From the NCBI GenBank assembly GCA_038502055.1, contig JAXRKN010000042.1, positions 558,001-622,000 of the forward strand: a stretch of 64,000 bases of DNA, in the 5' to 3' direction. A program made the position numbers and the translations under genes. This document shows positions 1 to 11,520 of this stretch, one piece after another (position 1 is the stretch's first letter; each line of letters begins with the position of its first letter). The notes beneath the pieces were generated by a model, which saw nothing but the letters and a program-made list of their open reading frames with translations, did no database searches and was not told the origin of the DNA. This DNA is from Tanytarsus gracilentus (taxonomy: Eukaryota > Arthropoda > Insecta > Diptera > Chironomidae).

Positions 1-1708
1 CAATTATGCGAGCTTGGAAAATTTTACGCGTTCATCATCTATCTTCTTGCTAGCGACGATGACGTCTGCTAATTACATGTTTAGAAAATGATTTGTGAGT
101 GTCTATCGAGGCGGTATGTGATTTTCTCCCTTCTTAGAACGTTCGAGATTTTTTCATGACACTCCGTTGAATTTAACCACTTGACTTTATCGCATAAAAT
201 TTTTAAGCACCAAACAGAAATTGGTAAAAGTTTTTCGATCGTCTTAAAAAAATAGAAAATAGAAAAAGTTTTTTATGTTGAAGTTCTCTAAAGCTAGGAA
301 AAAACTATCAAGGAAAAGTTTAAGTGGTTATGAATTTGAATCCCATGTCGATTAATTTTGTGACACTAAGTTGGTGAGGAAGAAATTTTTTTTTATTTGA
401 TGAAATTTGACAGCAAATATGTGAAGCGATAAAATTTTTAAAAATATGTTTGAAAAATAAAAAACAGTTAAAAATTTTCTCATCAACTCTTACGTCATTA
501 AATTTTCCTCCTTTCTTCTAATTTCCCATCCGTTGACTAATTTTTCTTTTATTTCTCGCACGGATAACCGCGAGGCATTTTCATTCTTATGAGATTTTTC
601 TCGCTCTCGTTTTTTAATTAACATCGAAAGAATGAGCGCAGCGGTAAAAAGTCGAAAAGTCTGTCGATGCGAAAATGGGGCACTTGAAGTTGAGAAATTT
701 ACAAGCACTCGTTACTGTTTTATGAGCAATTTCCACAGGATGCAAAAAGACCCTTTAATTTTTTTAAAGTGAAGATTCGCTGTGGGAAATTAAATCTAAT
801 TTTTAACCCACGCGGAAGCAACCTTTAACTCAATTCGGATAAAAGTTTGAATGGATTTTCTTTACCGAGTTTTAGGTTAAATCTCAACTTTTTAAAACTC
901 ATCAAGAAACAATGATTTACTTTTTACATTCAGCTTGTTTTCTTCGAAATCACCAACAAGAAAAGAATTTTCTTTTTTGAGGTTTGTTTTTACTTTTCAC
1001 GCCGAAAAAGAAAGGAAAAAAGTTTGATCGGAATTTTAAATGCAAGAGCTTGAAATTTGGTAGAAAAAAATAAATTTAAAGACAAAGTTTCGAACCCCCT
1101 TTTTTTCATCATCACACATCACGCTTTTATATCCCTCCAAACTCTTCACGGCATCTGCTGATTCGTGTTAAAACAAGCAAAGTGTTTCTGTAAAATTTCA
1201 CATATTTGAATGAGCAATTTTGTGTGGATGCGATTAGCATGTTAATGCCGATGCTGAACCTGTTTCATCTCAATTCTGCTCGTTGGAAATTTTTTCGCGA
1301 TTTCTATCTCTCTGCACGCCTTTGATTAGAGCACAAAATGTGGTTAATTATGCAAATGATATGGCGAACGAATTGAGAGTTCGTCAAGGCTGCCGCGTGG
1401 TTGTCAAAATAAAGCCACCCGATAAGTTATGACTTTTAACACAGAAGCTGCCATTAGCGATTAACATCAGATAAAATTCCTCAATATAAATTTCGTCTTT
1501 ACGCTTTGACGCTTTCACTGTCATATAAATTCGGATTATGAATCTTTTATGTTGTTAAAAATGAATAAAGAGAAAATTGTGACTTAATTATTTGACATGT
1601 CTCGTATTAATTTGCATTTTTAACGAGCAAAAATTGTAAGGCAATGAGTTATAGCTGTCATAAATCAAAATATGAAATTTAAAAATTTTATTCAATAAAA
1701 AAATATTT

Positions 1709-1719
1709 GGTTCGAATCC
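1709..1719 (+). repeat. B-box-like motif copy (exact)
   Basis: GGTTCGAATCC, identical to the T-loop/B-box core of many tRNA genes, followed by AATTTAAAATTT-type AT-rich DNA. No tRNA cloverleaf can be drawn around it. Confidence 0.5.
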
Positions 1720-3025
1720 TAAATTTAAAATTTAAAATTATTTGGAATTATTCTTAAACAATTTTTTCTTTATTATTGTAAATTTTATTTTTTTAACCAA
1801 ACACAACAAAAAAATTTTTACAACCTCCAAAAACATTTTTAAATATGATAATTAAATTATCACATAAAGTCTCAAACTGTTTCGTTATTCTGCCAGTTTC
1901 AGAGAGAGAAGATGAAGAAAAATAAATTAAATTTTTCTGACTCGGCATAATTTTCTCATCATTGAAATGAATATTGACACAAAAGCCAAAAACATTGCTC
2001 GAGTTAAAAAATTTATTGTGTGTGTATTCTTTAGACCCTCTCAAAACTCAATTTCTGAGAAAAAAATTCTAATTTCTCTCGGCCGCCTTTCAATTATTAA
2101 TCATTAGTTTTGTGTTTGCATTCATGCCCGAAAATGTGTCTGAAAGGATTTTCTTTTCTCTACGTTCCGGCGCACATGGATGGAAAGTTAATGTGTTCCG
2201 ACGCACAAGAGAGCCTACAATGCCGCAGATGGCTTACAAAAACACATCAAATATTCATCTTCCTTTTGTTTCTGTATCCCTTTTTACTCGCACACATATA
2301 TCACTCATCTGGGAAGTGCATGCTCTCGAAAATTGACCGAATTTGGAAACATGCAGCAAGATGGAATGAGAAAGGAATTAATCCATAACATTTTAAAGCG
2401 ATAACTCGACCATTTGAGCACGAAGCGAAGCAATTTATTTTCATCATCATTGCTTAAACTCACATATGTGAGAGAGGGGAGTGAAACTCGGGTTGAATTT
2501 TACTAAATTTTAAATTGAAACATTTACAAATTATTTATACTTATTTTTTTAAAAACGCTGAATCAAAAAACTTCAAAACAGAGTTTGCCACCCCACGTTA
2601 TTCTAACTTGTTTCTCTGTTCTTTCGACTCCAAGTGCGAGAGCTGAAAAATCATTGTGAAATCCAATGACGTATTTGAATTGCAAGTCATCTGCTTTGCG
2701 AGAAAAACAATAATAGATTGACCGAATGCGAACCAATGCAGTGTTGTTGTGTGTATGTGAGAATTTTCATTTCTGCATTAACATTTCACCAGCTGACCGT
2801 ACAGAGTGTGTTTTTTAAAACGCTTTTGTGAGAAGCGATGAGAAGTCGTTAGTGTGCTGTTGAAATATTGGCAAAATTGTTTCGTTTTTTACTCTGACGG
2901 TCATTGATTGAGAAAACAGTTAGAGGATGGTGATGAGAGGAATTTTTGTTTATAGGATTTGAACCAAGAATTTATTGAAAAATTGCAAAAAAAGATACAC
3001 ATCGCTACAGATTTAGAAATTTCTA

Positions 3026-3036
3026 GGATTCGAACC
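3026..3036 (-). repeat. B-box-like motif copy (exact, minus)
   Basis: GGATTCGAACC on the plus strand. A one-mismatch sister (GGATTTGAACC, 2,955-2,965) lies 61 bp upstream in the same orientation, so two copies share one AT-rich block. Confidence 0.5.
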
Positions 3037-6000
3037 TAAATTTTGTTTAATTCAAATTTATTTAATTTATTTATTTTTAAGTAAATAACGCTAATTTTCT
3101 TCTATATTTAAATCATCCACAATTTAAAAACTTTAAAAACACAAACATTCACTGTCAAATCGCAAGATCAAAGATCAACCGTCGCACAAAAAAATTGACG
3201 TTTATCTTCAGAACAATGTCGGGACTAATCGAACGTTCTTCGCATCTTCCAAAGACACACTTTTTTTTATTATTCGTCTATTCACTTCATCTCTGTCGCT
3301 TTGGCAGAAAATTAATTAATTTAAAGACGCTATTTTTCGCTCTCTCAATTCCCTCGTCGTCTTCATTATTGTTATTAAGTTAAATTTGCGTGTATATGTG
3401 GTGAGCAATGACTCAATAGGGAATAATGATAATTTATTGCTCGCAAAATTTATTAGAATGAGCTCAAGAGAAAGCACAAAATTTGAATAACAATGGAACT
3501 TTGCGTGTTAATCATTGAAATTTAATTTGGTTCAATTGTTTGATTAAATTTTAGCTACAAATTAAGGTTGATGCAAAAAAATATCGAAAAATTCTTTAAT
3601 TGAAGATCCGGGATTGTGAATTTTGTTATTCATCATCGTAAAAGGTTTTTATTTACTCGCCTTCGACCATTGAATCAAAGCATTTTTTGGGTTTCGATGT
3701 TTATGAGCGGACTTGTTTGCTTAAGAGGCTTCAAATGACCAGCGATTAGGTGACATCGCTCTATTGACAGAGTATTTATAGCTCGTTGTGTATTTAATCG
3801 CTTTGATGAGCAATAAAAATCTAACTCAATGGGAAATTTTGTAGAGATTTTATGAAAAATATAGAGAAATAAATTTTGAACAAATTTTCTAAAATTTGTG
3901 GTGAGAAATTGGTAAAAAAATAAAATATTTTCAAAAAAAGTGAATTTCTGGAATGGATTGAATTGAAATTTTGGGATTCGAACTTTCTTGAAAAAATTTT
4001 CAACAATCTAAATTTTATTTTTTTGCTAAATCTAAATCAACTTTATTCCAAATTAATTCATTCGAAAAACAATTTAACTTTGAAAATTTAATTCATGAAA
4101 AAGTAAAACGAAGAAAAAAGGATTCATAAAAAAGCATTTTGAAGCCGATAAAAGTTTCAAGTTTCAAAGCAGAGAAAACAAACAAAAATGCCATTCAGAG
4201 ATACATAAAACCTCATCGTGGTTCAAATACAAATTCACAACATTGTGCGATAAGAGAAGAATTTTCGATAAAAATTTAATTTCATGTTTCATTTTTCATT
4301 TCGTTTCGGCTATAATTAAAGGGCAAACAGAAAAATTGAACTTGAGCTGTTATTAACTTAATTATAACATTCCTGCTAACAAACCCTAATTGATAATTTC
4401 ACATAACAAACTATCACATGTAAAATAACGTACCGAAAGCTTAATGATTGACATGAGGAGCGAGAAAATAGTGTTCAACCACAGTTTTCCATTAATGGAA
4501 TAATTTTTCCGAAAAAAGTTCCTCCCGGTCGTGACATTGAAGGTTGGAAAATTTCTCTCTCTTTATCCACATAATGACTAACATCCATTCATGCCGTTCG
4601 CTTTGAAAACTTTCTTTCATAACAATGGCATAGAAGTAAAAGAGGCACGGAAAATATTCAAAAATATCACGCAAAATCTCAATAAATTGTTCAACTTTAT
4701 TTTCAACATGTGCTAATTTTTTTTTCGGCAGTCAGAGAGAATTTTGTGAATGAAAAGGCAAACCGAAAAATGGCAATGAAATAAATGAGACCACAATACG
4801 TACACTTAGAGACTTGAAAAGGCACATTATGGATGTTATGGGGGTAAAATATGAAAGAGAGCTTTTTGTGTACTTCCTCAAACTGAGAGCAGTTTTTTGT
4901 TGTTTTAGGAGGAAGTGAGAGTTATATTCAGGACGTTCGAGTCTCGAGGGGATTTTAAGATTGATTTAAAAATTCAAACGTAATTTACGAACTTTTCCCA
5001 CTTTTTATTTTCCTATCACTAGAATTAGATTTCGTAATTTTTCTCTATTTTGAAATGCGGTATATTATTTCCCTGACTACCGAATACAGACAAAAAAAGC
5101 ACGCTAACAATGGTTGAAATATTGCCACTGTCAAGGTATAAATTTTCTCGTCATGTTTCATTTAATCAATCGAACTCTTTGTGAGACCACAAAAATGGAA
5201 ATTTGAGTTACGTTTTACACAAGTGTCCTCGAATGTAGTCATGGCTATATAAATTTCAATTGGCATTATCTCACGCACGATTAAAGGAGATGGCAAAATG
5301 AAATTTTTCTCCGTTGCCTGCTCAACGACATCAAAATGAAAATCCTTTGACAGTAAAGAGCTACAAAGACTCGACTCGTGGTTGAGAACATAAGAAAATC
5401 TTCGTAGAAGCACACTTCATTCTTTTTTCATCAATCGCTTTTTTGTTTTATGAAAAAATTCAATATTCTTCGTGTGCAGGCAAAAAAAAGAAAAATAAAT
5501 TTCTGCGAGAGAGAAAAAAGGTTGAAAGGAAAATTGAAAAGCGTTTATCAAAATTATTGTTTAAAGCTTTTCTTCTTTCCACTTCGAGTCTTTAGTATGA
5601 AAATTTATTTTCAATTTGGAATTCTTATCGTATGCTGCTGTGCATACACGCACGAGTTAAATCGTTTGAATGAAGATTAAATTCACATGAAAAACGAGGG
5701 AACTAATTTTTATGGTAAAATATTGAGATCGTTTTGTGAGTAAATTTGAGGAGGAAAAATAAAAGTTTAAGTTAAATATTTTCGTGAAATTTAACATTAA
5801 AGAAATAATTTTTTGTGGTACTGAAATTTTTTTGAAAAACATTAAAACTTTTTGTGATAAAATTTATTTTTAAAATAATTTAAAAATTCTAAAAAAATTT
5901 GTAAGAAAATTTTATTTTTATTAATTTTTGTCGATTTAAACTTGATAAAAATAAAATTTTGTGTCCCAACAAATTATTTGACCCTAATCCATTCCATCGC

Positions 6001-7076
6001 TAAAATAAAAATAAAAATGTAGGATAAATTAACATATTTCATCTTAAACGTTTAAAAGCCACAGAATTTTTAATTTAAAGAAGATAAATTTGCGTAAACA
6101 AATCGTAAATTTAGCCCTAATTAAAATTTCAAATTTTGATCGATAAAAATTTTCATAACTTATAAAAAGTTGAATATTTTGCAACCAATAGAGATTAAAC
6201 TTTAGATTGTCTCAATGAAGATGATAAATTATGTGAGAGATGTGTCAACGTATTGAAATATTAGAACTTTGCGCCAAAAAATATGGTGTTAAAAAATAAG
6301 AAGATTCAAAGAATTATTTACTGAAAAAACAAGAAGTGATTTCCAATAAAGAATTTTAATTTTTAAACCACAAAGCCGCTTTTATTGGGAGTGGCAAGAA
6401 AACATGTAATAAATTTATCAACAAGCATGAGGTATATTTTTTAAATCAGCAGCAAAAAATTTGAATATTTTTGCTAACACGTGAAATGGAAATTTTTTAA
6501 CAGTTAAATTTTTAATAAAATTTCTTACGCAAAAAATTCTAATACAAAATTTTTTGCTGTCCCTAAACTAAAATGTTTATTAATTAAAAAATGTTTTATG
6601 AGTTCTAAACACAAAACTCTTTAAAGTCTTAAATAATTTTTCTTCCAAAATTAAAGTGAAACGTTTGTTCACTCATTCATGAGAAAAACTTTTATAATTA
6701 GACATTTTACGTTCATTGTCACATCTCTGTGAACAGCTTCAAAGAAGCATTGAGAATTTCAATGAATATAAATTTCGATAGAGAAAAGAGAGAAGGGTCT
6801 TAAGAAGACTTTTCTCCACCCTAACACACAACTTTTTCTTTGTTATCATCAGTGTTGCTATTGTTACAAGAAATTAATTAAGAAGGTAAAAGACGTCATC
6901 GAGTTGACATAATCAATCTAGCCCTGAGTGTGTTTTAAGGTGCCTTGAATGATAATTGAAATCACGCAAACTCTACAAGTGCGTGAAAATTCATCAAAAT
7001 ATTATTTCGCCACGTGTTGAAGAGAATTTCGATGTTCATCCATTTTGATGCATTGAAATTAAATTTCTGAGAAAAA

Positions 7077-7181
7077 CAAGGAGTGGACACTTTTACTCTT
7101 ATTTATATTTTATAATTTATTTTTAGGTTTTAAAATTTTTATTAAATAATTTTAAAAATAAAAACCGAGTGTCACTCCCTT
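7077..7181. repeat. Short inverted-repeat (MITE-like) element
   Basis: Left arm AAGGAGTGGACACT and right arm AGTGTCACTCCCTT are near-perfect reverse complements about 105 bp apart, with only A/T-rich DNA between. There is no coding capacity. It resembles the elements at 24.8, 27.6 and 50.8 kb. Confidence 0.45.
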
Positions 7182-7485
7182 CCCCACCCACAACAATTTT
7201 CTAGGCACAATCTAAGTAATTTTCTTTCAACTTAATCACAATTCATTTATTCGTGTCGGGATCGCCTTCATCTTATCTCGAGCTCTAATTTTCTATTTAA
7301 AATTCAAGACACAAAAATCCATTTGCTTTTGGGATTGAGATACCAGACCGGTGATAAATGTATGTGCGGAGGATACACCTTGATATAAGAAAACGACACA
7401 TTTCATCTGAACGTCCATAAAATATTATCGATCTAAAAATTCGAAACGCTCCATTTGTCCCTTTTTTCTAGTTTTTCTTCCGCAG

Positions 7486-7563
7486 CACCGCTCGACCGCC
7501 TTGACAGAATCTCGACTCGACGAACTGAGTCGTAACTTTGTATTTAAGGTCCGCAAGGTTTAA
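7486..7563 (+). CDS. Candidate terminal exon, unidentified
   Basis: A strong polypyrimidine tract and CGCAG acceptor at 7,481-7,485 precede a locally GC-richer stretch. It is open for 25 codons in the frame starting at the acceptor and reaches a TAA at 7,561-7,563. An AATAAA overlaps that stop at 7,562-7,567. The peptide is charged (many R, E, D), unlike neighbouring chance frames. No upstream exon was found and no family recognised, so it may be fortuitous. Confidence 0.18.
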   Translation, partial: HRSTALTESRLDELSRNFVFKVRKV

Positions 7564-7650
7564 TAAACAATTCGAACTCTTCGAAAAAAAGTTTCAGCTG
7601 AAATTACATGTTAGGTTTAGAGAGTTATTTACGATCAACCCTTTCGTAGA

Positions 7651-7771
7651 TGAAAACCCAGATGGGAATTTAAAAAAATTGATAAAAATTTTATCATGAA
7701 ATTTTGATTTATTTAAAAATGACTTTAAAGTATTTGTAATTTTTTTTTAAAATTTCTCGCTGGGGTTTTCA
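7651..7771. repeat. Short inverted-repeat element, second type
   Basis: TGAAAACCCAG at 7,651-7,661 is mirrored by CTGGGGTTTTCA at 7,760-7,771. The core is AT-rich and noncoding. The arm sequence differs from the AAGGGGTG type, so this is either a separate family or a chance palindrome. Confidence 0.3.
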
Positions 7772-10675
7772 GTCCTCAACAAAAACTCTCTTTTTAAATT
7801 GTCGATCCTATTTTGAATAAATATTCATCCGACGTATGGAGAATGTAAATTAACGGAGCACACACAAAATAAGAATGAAGAAGAAGAACTGTGATGATGA
7901 GAGAGGGCAAAGGAGGATCCAGTCATTAATGTGTAGATTGTTATCGAATAAAAAAAGTTCATAAATTTATTCATCGAACATGCTATCAAAAGTGATTTTC
8001 TTTAAAACCACACCGAGTATTTTTAATTAAAATGCATTCATTGACGGTCCGAAAAAAAGCTGAATGGATACGATGGACTTGATTAATTTATAAGAAAAAG
8101 TTAATTTTTGTCTCTCTTACTCACTCATCGATATCTTAATTAGTCAACGGGGCATTAATTGAGTTTAGTGACTTTATTCTCTTCTCACACTCACTAAATG
8201 AAATTAAGTGATAATGGCAGTGTTCTGTTCGCCCTCGAGCAGTTCGATTAATTTTAATGACTTCATCTCTCTTCCGAGCTGAGATTTTTCTCTCTCTTTA
8301 CCAAAAACGGCAACTTGATTTTACTAAGAAGTATGCGAGCATGTTCGATTCATATTTTTTCTCTTCTAAGCACATTGAGATCATGAGAAAGTCATTGTCG
8401 AGATAAAAATTAATGCATTTGAAAAGTATTCACAGGCCATTTGTATGTACATTAAATTTCGTGTGTTATCTTCAACTTGGGGCACTCATTGAGAGGAAAG
8501 AAAGACCACTTGAGAAAATTGTATGCATCGAGAATTGAATGTTAATTAGGTCATGAAAATGAAAATGTGATTTTCTTTGTAAATTTAATTAAACGGGAGA
8601 AAATAAAATGAGATTGAATTTTTTTAAAGATGTGAAGAAAAAAAATATCTAGGAAAATAATTTAAATATTTAATATTTTGAGTTTTATAAAGTAAAGAAA
8701 TTAAACAAAAAATAATTAATTTTAAAGCAATTTAAAAAATTTAACAGACTTCATTAATTTAAAGTTTTTTACTTCATTAATTTTTCTTTTCTCAATTTTT
8801 TTGCCACATGTTTGCACTCTGGAAGTTTTACCTTCAAGCATTTCACCTAACAATAGCGAAAATCTGTTTCTGAAAGTTTTTTCACTCCTATTCTAGAGAC
8901 TCTTAAATAAATGTGCCTAAAGTTTGCAACTCAGCATGTTAAGCAAAAAAATACTTTGACCTAATTTCGGAAACTCATCCTGATGAACAATTTTTACATG
9001 CTGCTCGGTGCATTGAGAATTTTATCTCGACTTTACGATTAAATGAAAAATATTCTCGAGTTTAAATTGCAAAACTACATGAAAAAGTTTATTCGGTGAA
9101 TTTTCGTGAAAATTTTCACTCAACACCGAGTACTGAGAATTTTAACATTAATCACACATGCACTGCTGGTTGAACTCTGGTCGAGAGAATTAACAGCCGT
9201 ATTTAAATAATAAATGAGTTGTAAAACTTTTAATCGACCGAACTTCGTGGATGATGTTTTTGTGATGCATTTATCTCCGCTAGGAAATCAAATAATTTGT
9301 GGTCGTCATCGTAAACATAAAACAAAGTGAGAGAGAAAATATTTTACGACATTTTCGAGACTCGAGAGTTATCGAGGGAATTTGTCACTGCTGCCCTTAA
9401 GTATGTTATTTTTTCTCCTATTTAATTGACATAAAAAAATCGTCGCGAGGTAGCAAAAATAGTTTCGTCATGCGGCAGAATAAATTTCAATCTAAAAAGT
9501 TTCAAGGAATGGAGTTTTTTAATTTTTAATAATTTTTAACGTATTTTTAAAACTTAAATTAGAAACTACAATTTTTAATTTTAAAACTGTCTGAAATTTG
9601 TAATTTTTCTTATTAAAATAAATTTCCATCTAAGCAAAAAAAAGTTATTAAAATTATAAAAAGAAGCAATTCCCGTATTTTTTTATTTCATGCTCGAGAG
9701 CACCTCTTCGAATGTCCATGGAACCCTCATCACGGCAAATTTTCCGCATATTAACATTTTTTCACGAAAAACTTTCTCTTAATATTTTTTTTCATCCTGT
9801 TATTGCCGTTTGGCGCACATATAAAAGAATTTTCTTTCTCGTTTACTTTTTGTGAGAGTGTAAAGAAAAACTTTACTTTGTGTTAAAGTACCTTAAGAAA
9901 AAGTTTAACGAGAGTCAGGGTGTGAAGATGATATTTGAGGGGAATGTGAAACGATGTGGAAAATGAAACATAAAATATAGGTTTGAAATTTTAAAGAAGG
10001 GTGGCGATGAATTATTAAGTCCTTGCATTTTAAATTGAGAGAAAATAAAAATAAGATTTTAAATAATTTGAAATGAAATGAAAACTGAAACAAATTTAAT
10101 TTTATTACAAATTGATCACGATTAAAAAATATTTATCAAAGCCCACGTCGCTTTCCGAATGTCACATAAAATTGAGTGTATGCTCAACGAGGAAGAAAAA
10201 ATGTCAGCAATTTACGACATAATTTCGTGAAATAATTCATCTTGTTTCATCTCATTCTCTCACGGGTAAAAAACACCTTAGCTTAACAAATTTGAATGAT
10301 TTTGGTGGTGGGTGGAAGAACGATAAGAATATGCACAAAATAAATGACTTCGCAAGAAGGTAAACTCACGAGAGAGATTGATATGGCAACAGTCAGCTTA
10401 TAATATCGTACGCGGTGAACATTCCAATGCATATTCTCATATATATTTTTCCAAGTCAAATGCGAACAATAAATAAACGAATGTATGTATGATTGTGAAT
10501 AGAGGCATTGAGGAAGAAGTCACGCCAATAAACATTTTCATTCTTTGGCGTCGTGTTTTATTCCGACAGAAGAGTGCGGCAGTAAAAAACATAGGAAAAC
10601 ATCTCAATACAAATTATGTTTCATTAATAACATGGCACAAGATACAATTTTGTGTTTCTTCTTTTTGTTGCTGAC

Positions 10676-10681
10676 TAGAGG
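10676..10681. repeat. Target-site duplication, left copy
   Basis: TAGAGG directly precedes the 5' LTR and is repeated directly after the 3' LTR (20,254-20,259). The G at the LTR junction is ambiguous, so the duplication is 5 or 6 bp. This fits BEL/Pao integration. Confidence 0.75.
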
Positions 10682-11318
10682 TGTCGATTAAATCGTTTAG
10701 AATTAAAATAATCATACTATATGAATATATATATTTGAAGTTGTTAAAAGAAAAATCCACAAGAATTAATTGAATAGTTTTAAAAATTTATAAAATGTCA
10801 TTTAAGATTAAAGCAAATTCAGAATTATAAAAATTATAGTAAAAAAACTGTTATACAAAGTAAGTTGGAATCCCTGGGTCAGTCTCAGAAATTAAAAAGA
10901 AGACGATCACACGTTAAAAGTTAAAGAGATAAAAATTTGTTGAATTTACCAACAAGACATTATAATTTAGTGAATTAAGTTAACAAAAATTGTTGCTAGA
11001 CAGCACTACATTTAAAAAACCTAGAAAAACTTAAATAATCGCTTAAATATCCCATCGTAAAGTGAAAAAATAGATTGTAAAAATTAAGAAGAATAAAAAA
11101 AAATCGTGAAACGTGACAAGTTTAATTGAAATATAAATCAAGAAATTGGTTTTCAATCGACACTTAATAAAGTTCCAGACCATCAGCATCCTTCAGTTAC
11201 CTCTAAATTAATTCAACAGATGAAAATAAGAATTGTTTAGGTAAGTAACGTGTGGCTTTGAAAATTAAGAAAGTTGAGACTGTTGAGACGAAGAAAAATT
11301 ATTAACGCTTTAAGCGAC
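10682..11318 (+). repeat. 5' LTR of the BEL/Pao element
   Basis: The 637-bp LTR begins TGTCG and ends CGAC, nearly an inverted repeat. It matches the 3' LTR base for base except for a 9-A versus 8-A run. An AATAAA lies at 11,166-11,171. A consensus splice donor (TAG followed by GTAAGT at 11,241) lies about 70 bp downstream of the AATAAA, so it should be in U5 and present in genomic transcripts. A TA-rich stretch near 10,715-10,735 may serve as promoter element. Confidence 0.93.
11241..11246 (+). promoter_or_regulatory. Predicted 5' splice site in the LTR
   Basis: TTTAG then GTAAGTAA matches the donor consensus. It lies upstream of gag. Paired with the acceptor ending at 18,470, it would remove the whole Gag-Pol frame and bring the third ORF to the front of the mRNA. 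The 3' LTR carries the same sequence but has no downstream acceptor within the element. Confidence 0.55.
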
Positions 11319-11359
11319 ATTCAACAAATTTCTGCCTTATCGTGCTAAGCAGTTTAATT

Positions 11360-11376
11360 TGGTGGGTCCTGGAATC
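11360..11376 (+). other. Possible primer-binding site
   Basis: TGGTGGGTCCTGGAATC starts with TGG, the complement of a tRNA CCA end, and contains a 7-nt block that could pair with an acceptor stem. It lies 41 nt past the LTR end, further than usual, and the T-stem part does not fit tRNA invariants well. No tRNA was identified. Confidence 0.22.
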
Positions 11377-11520
11377 AAAAGAAGTTATATTTTCTTGAGC
11401 TGGGTTCTTTAGAGATCCAACTGGATCTTTGGTGGATAACCTCATTGGTTTTTTTTTCTTTCTAAGAATTTTTTTTCTCTCTTTGGGATTATTTTGCATA
11501 ATTGGAGAAAATGATTCATA

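Larger units (their letters stand above)
1..10675. other. AT-rich region without recognisable genes
   Basis: No open frame here has convincing protein character; the 60-90 codon frames are rich in F, L, S, K and N, as expected from AT-rich noncoding DNA. Small inverted-repeat elements and B-box-like motifs (listed separately) lie inside. One candidate terminal exon (7,486-7,563) is noted as weak. The region could be intergenic or intronic. Confidence 0.6.

Noticed and set aside
2110..2388. 92-codon frame with several cysteines
   Set aside because: Overlaps another frame of similar length, no signal peptide, and the composition is that of the surrounding noncoding DNA.
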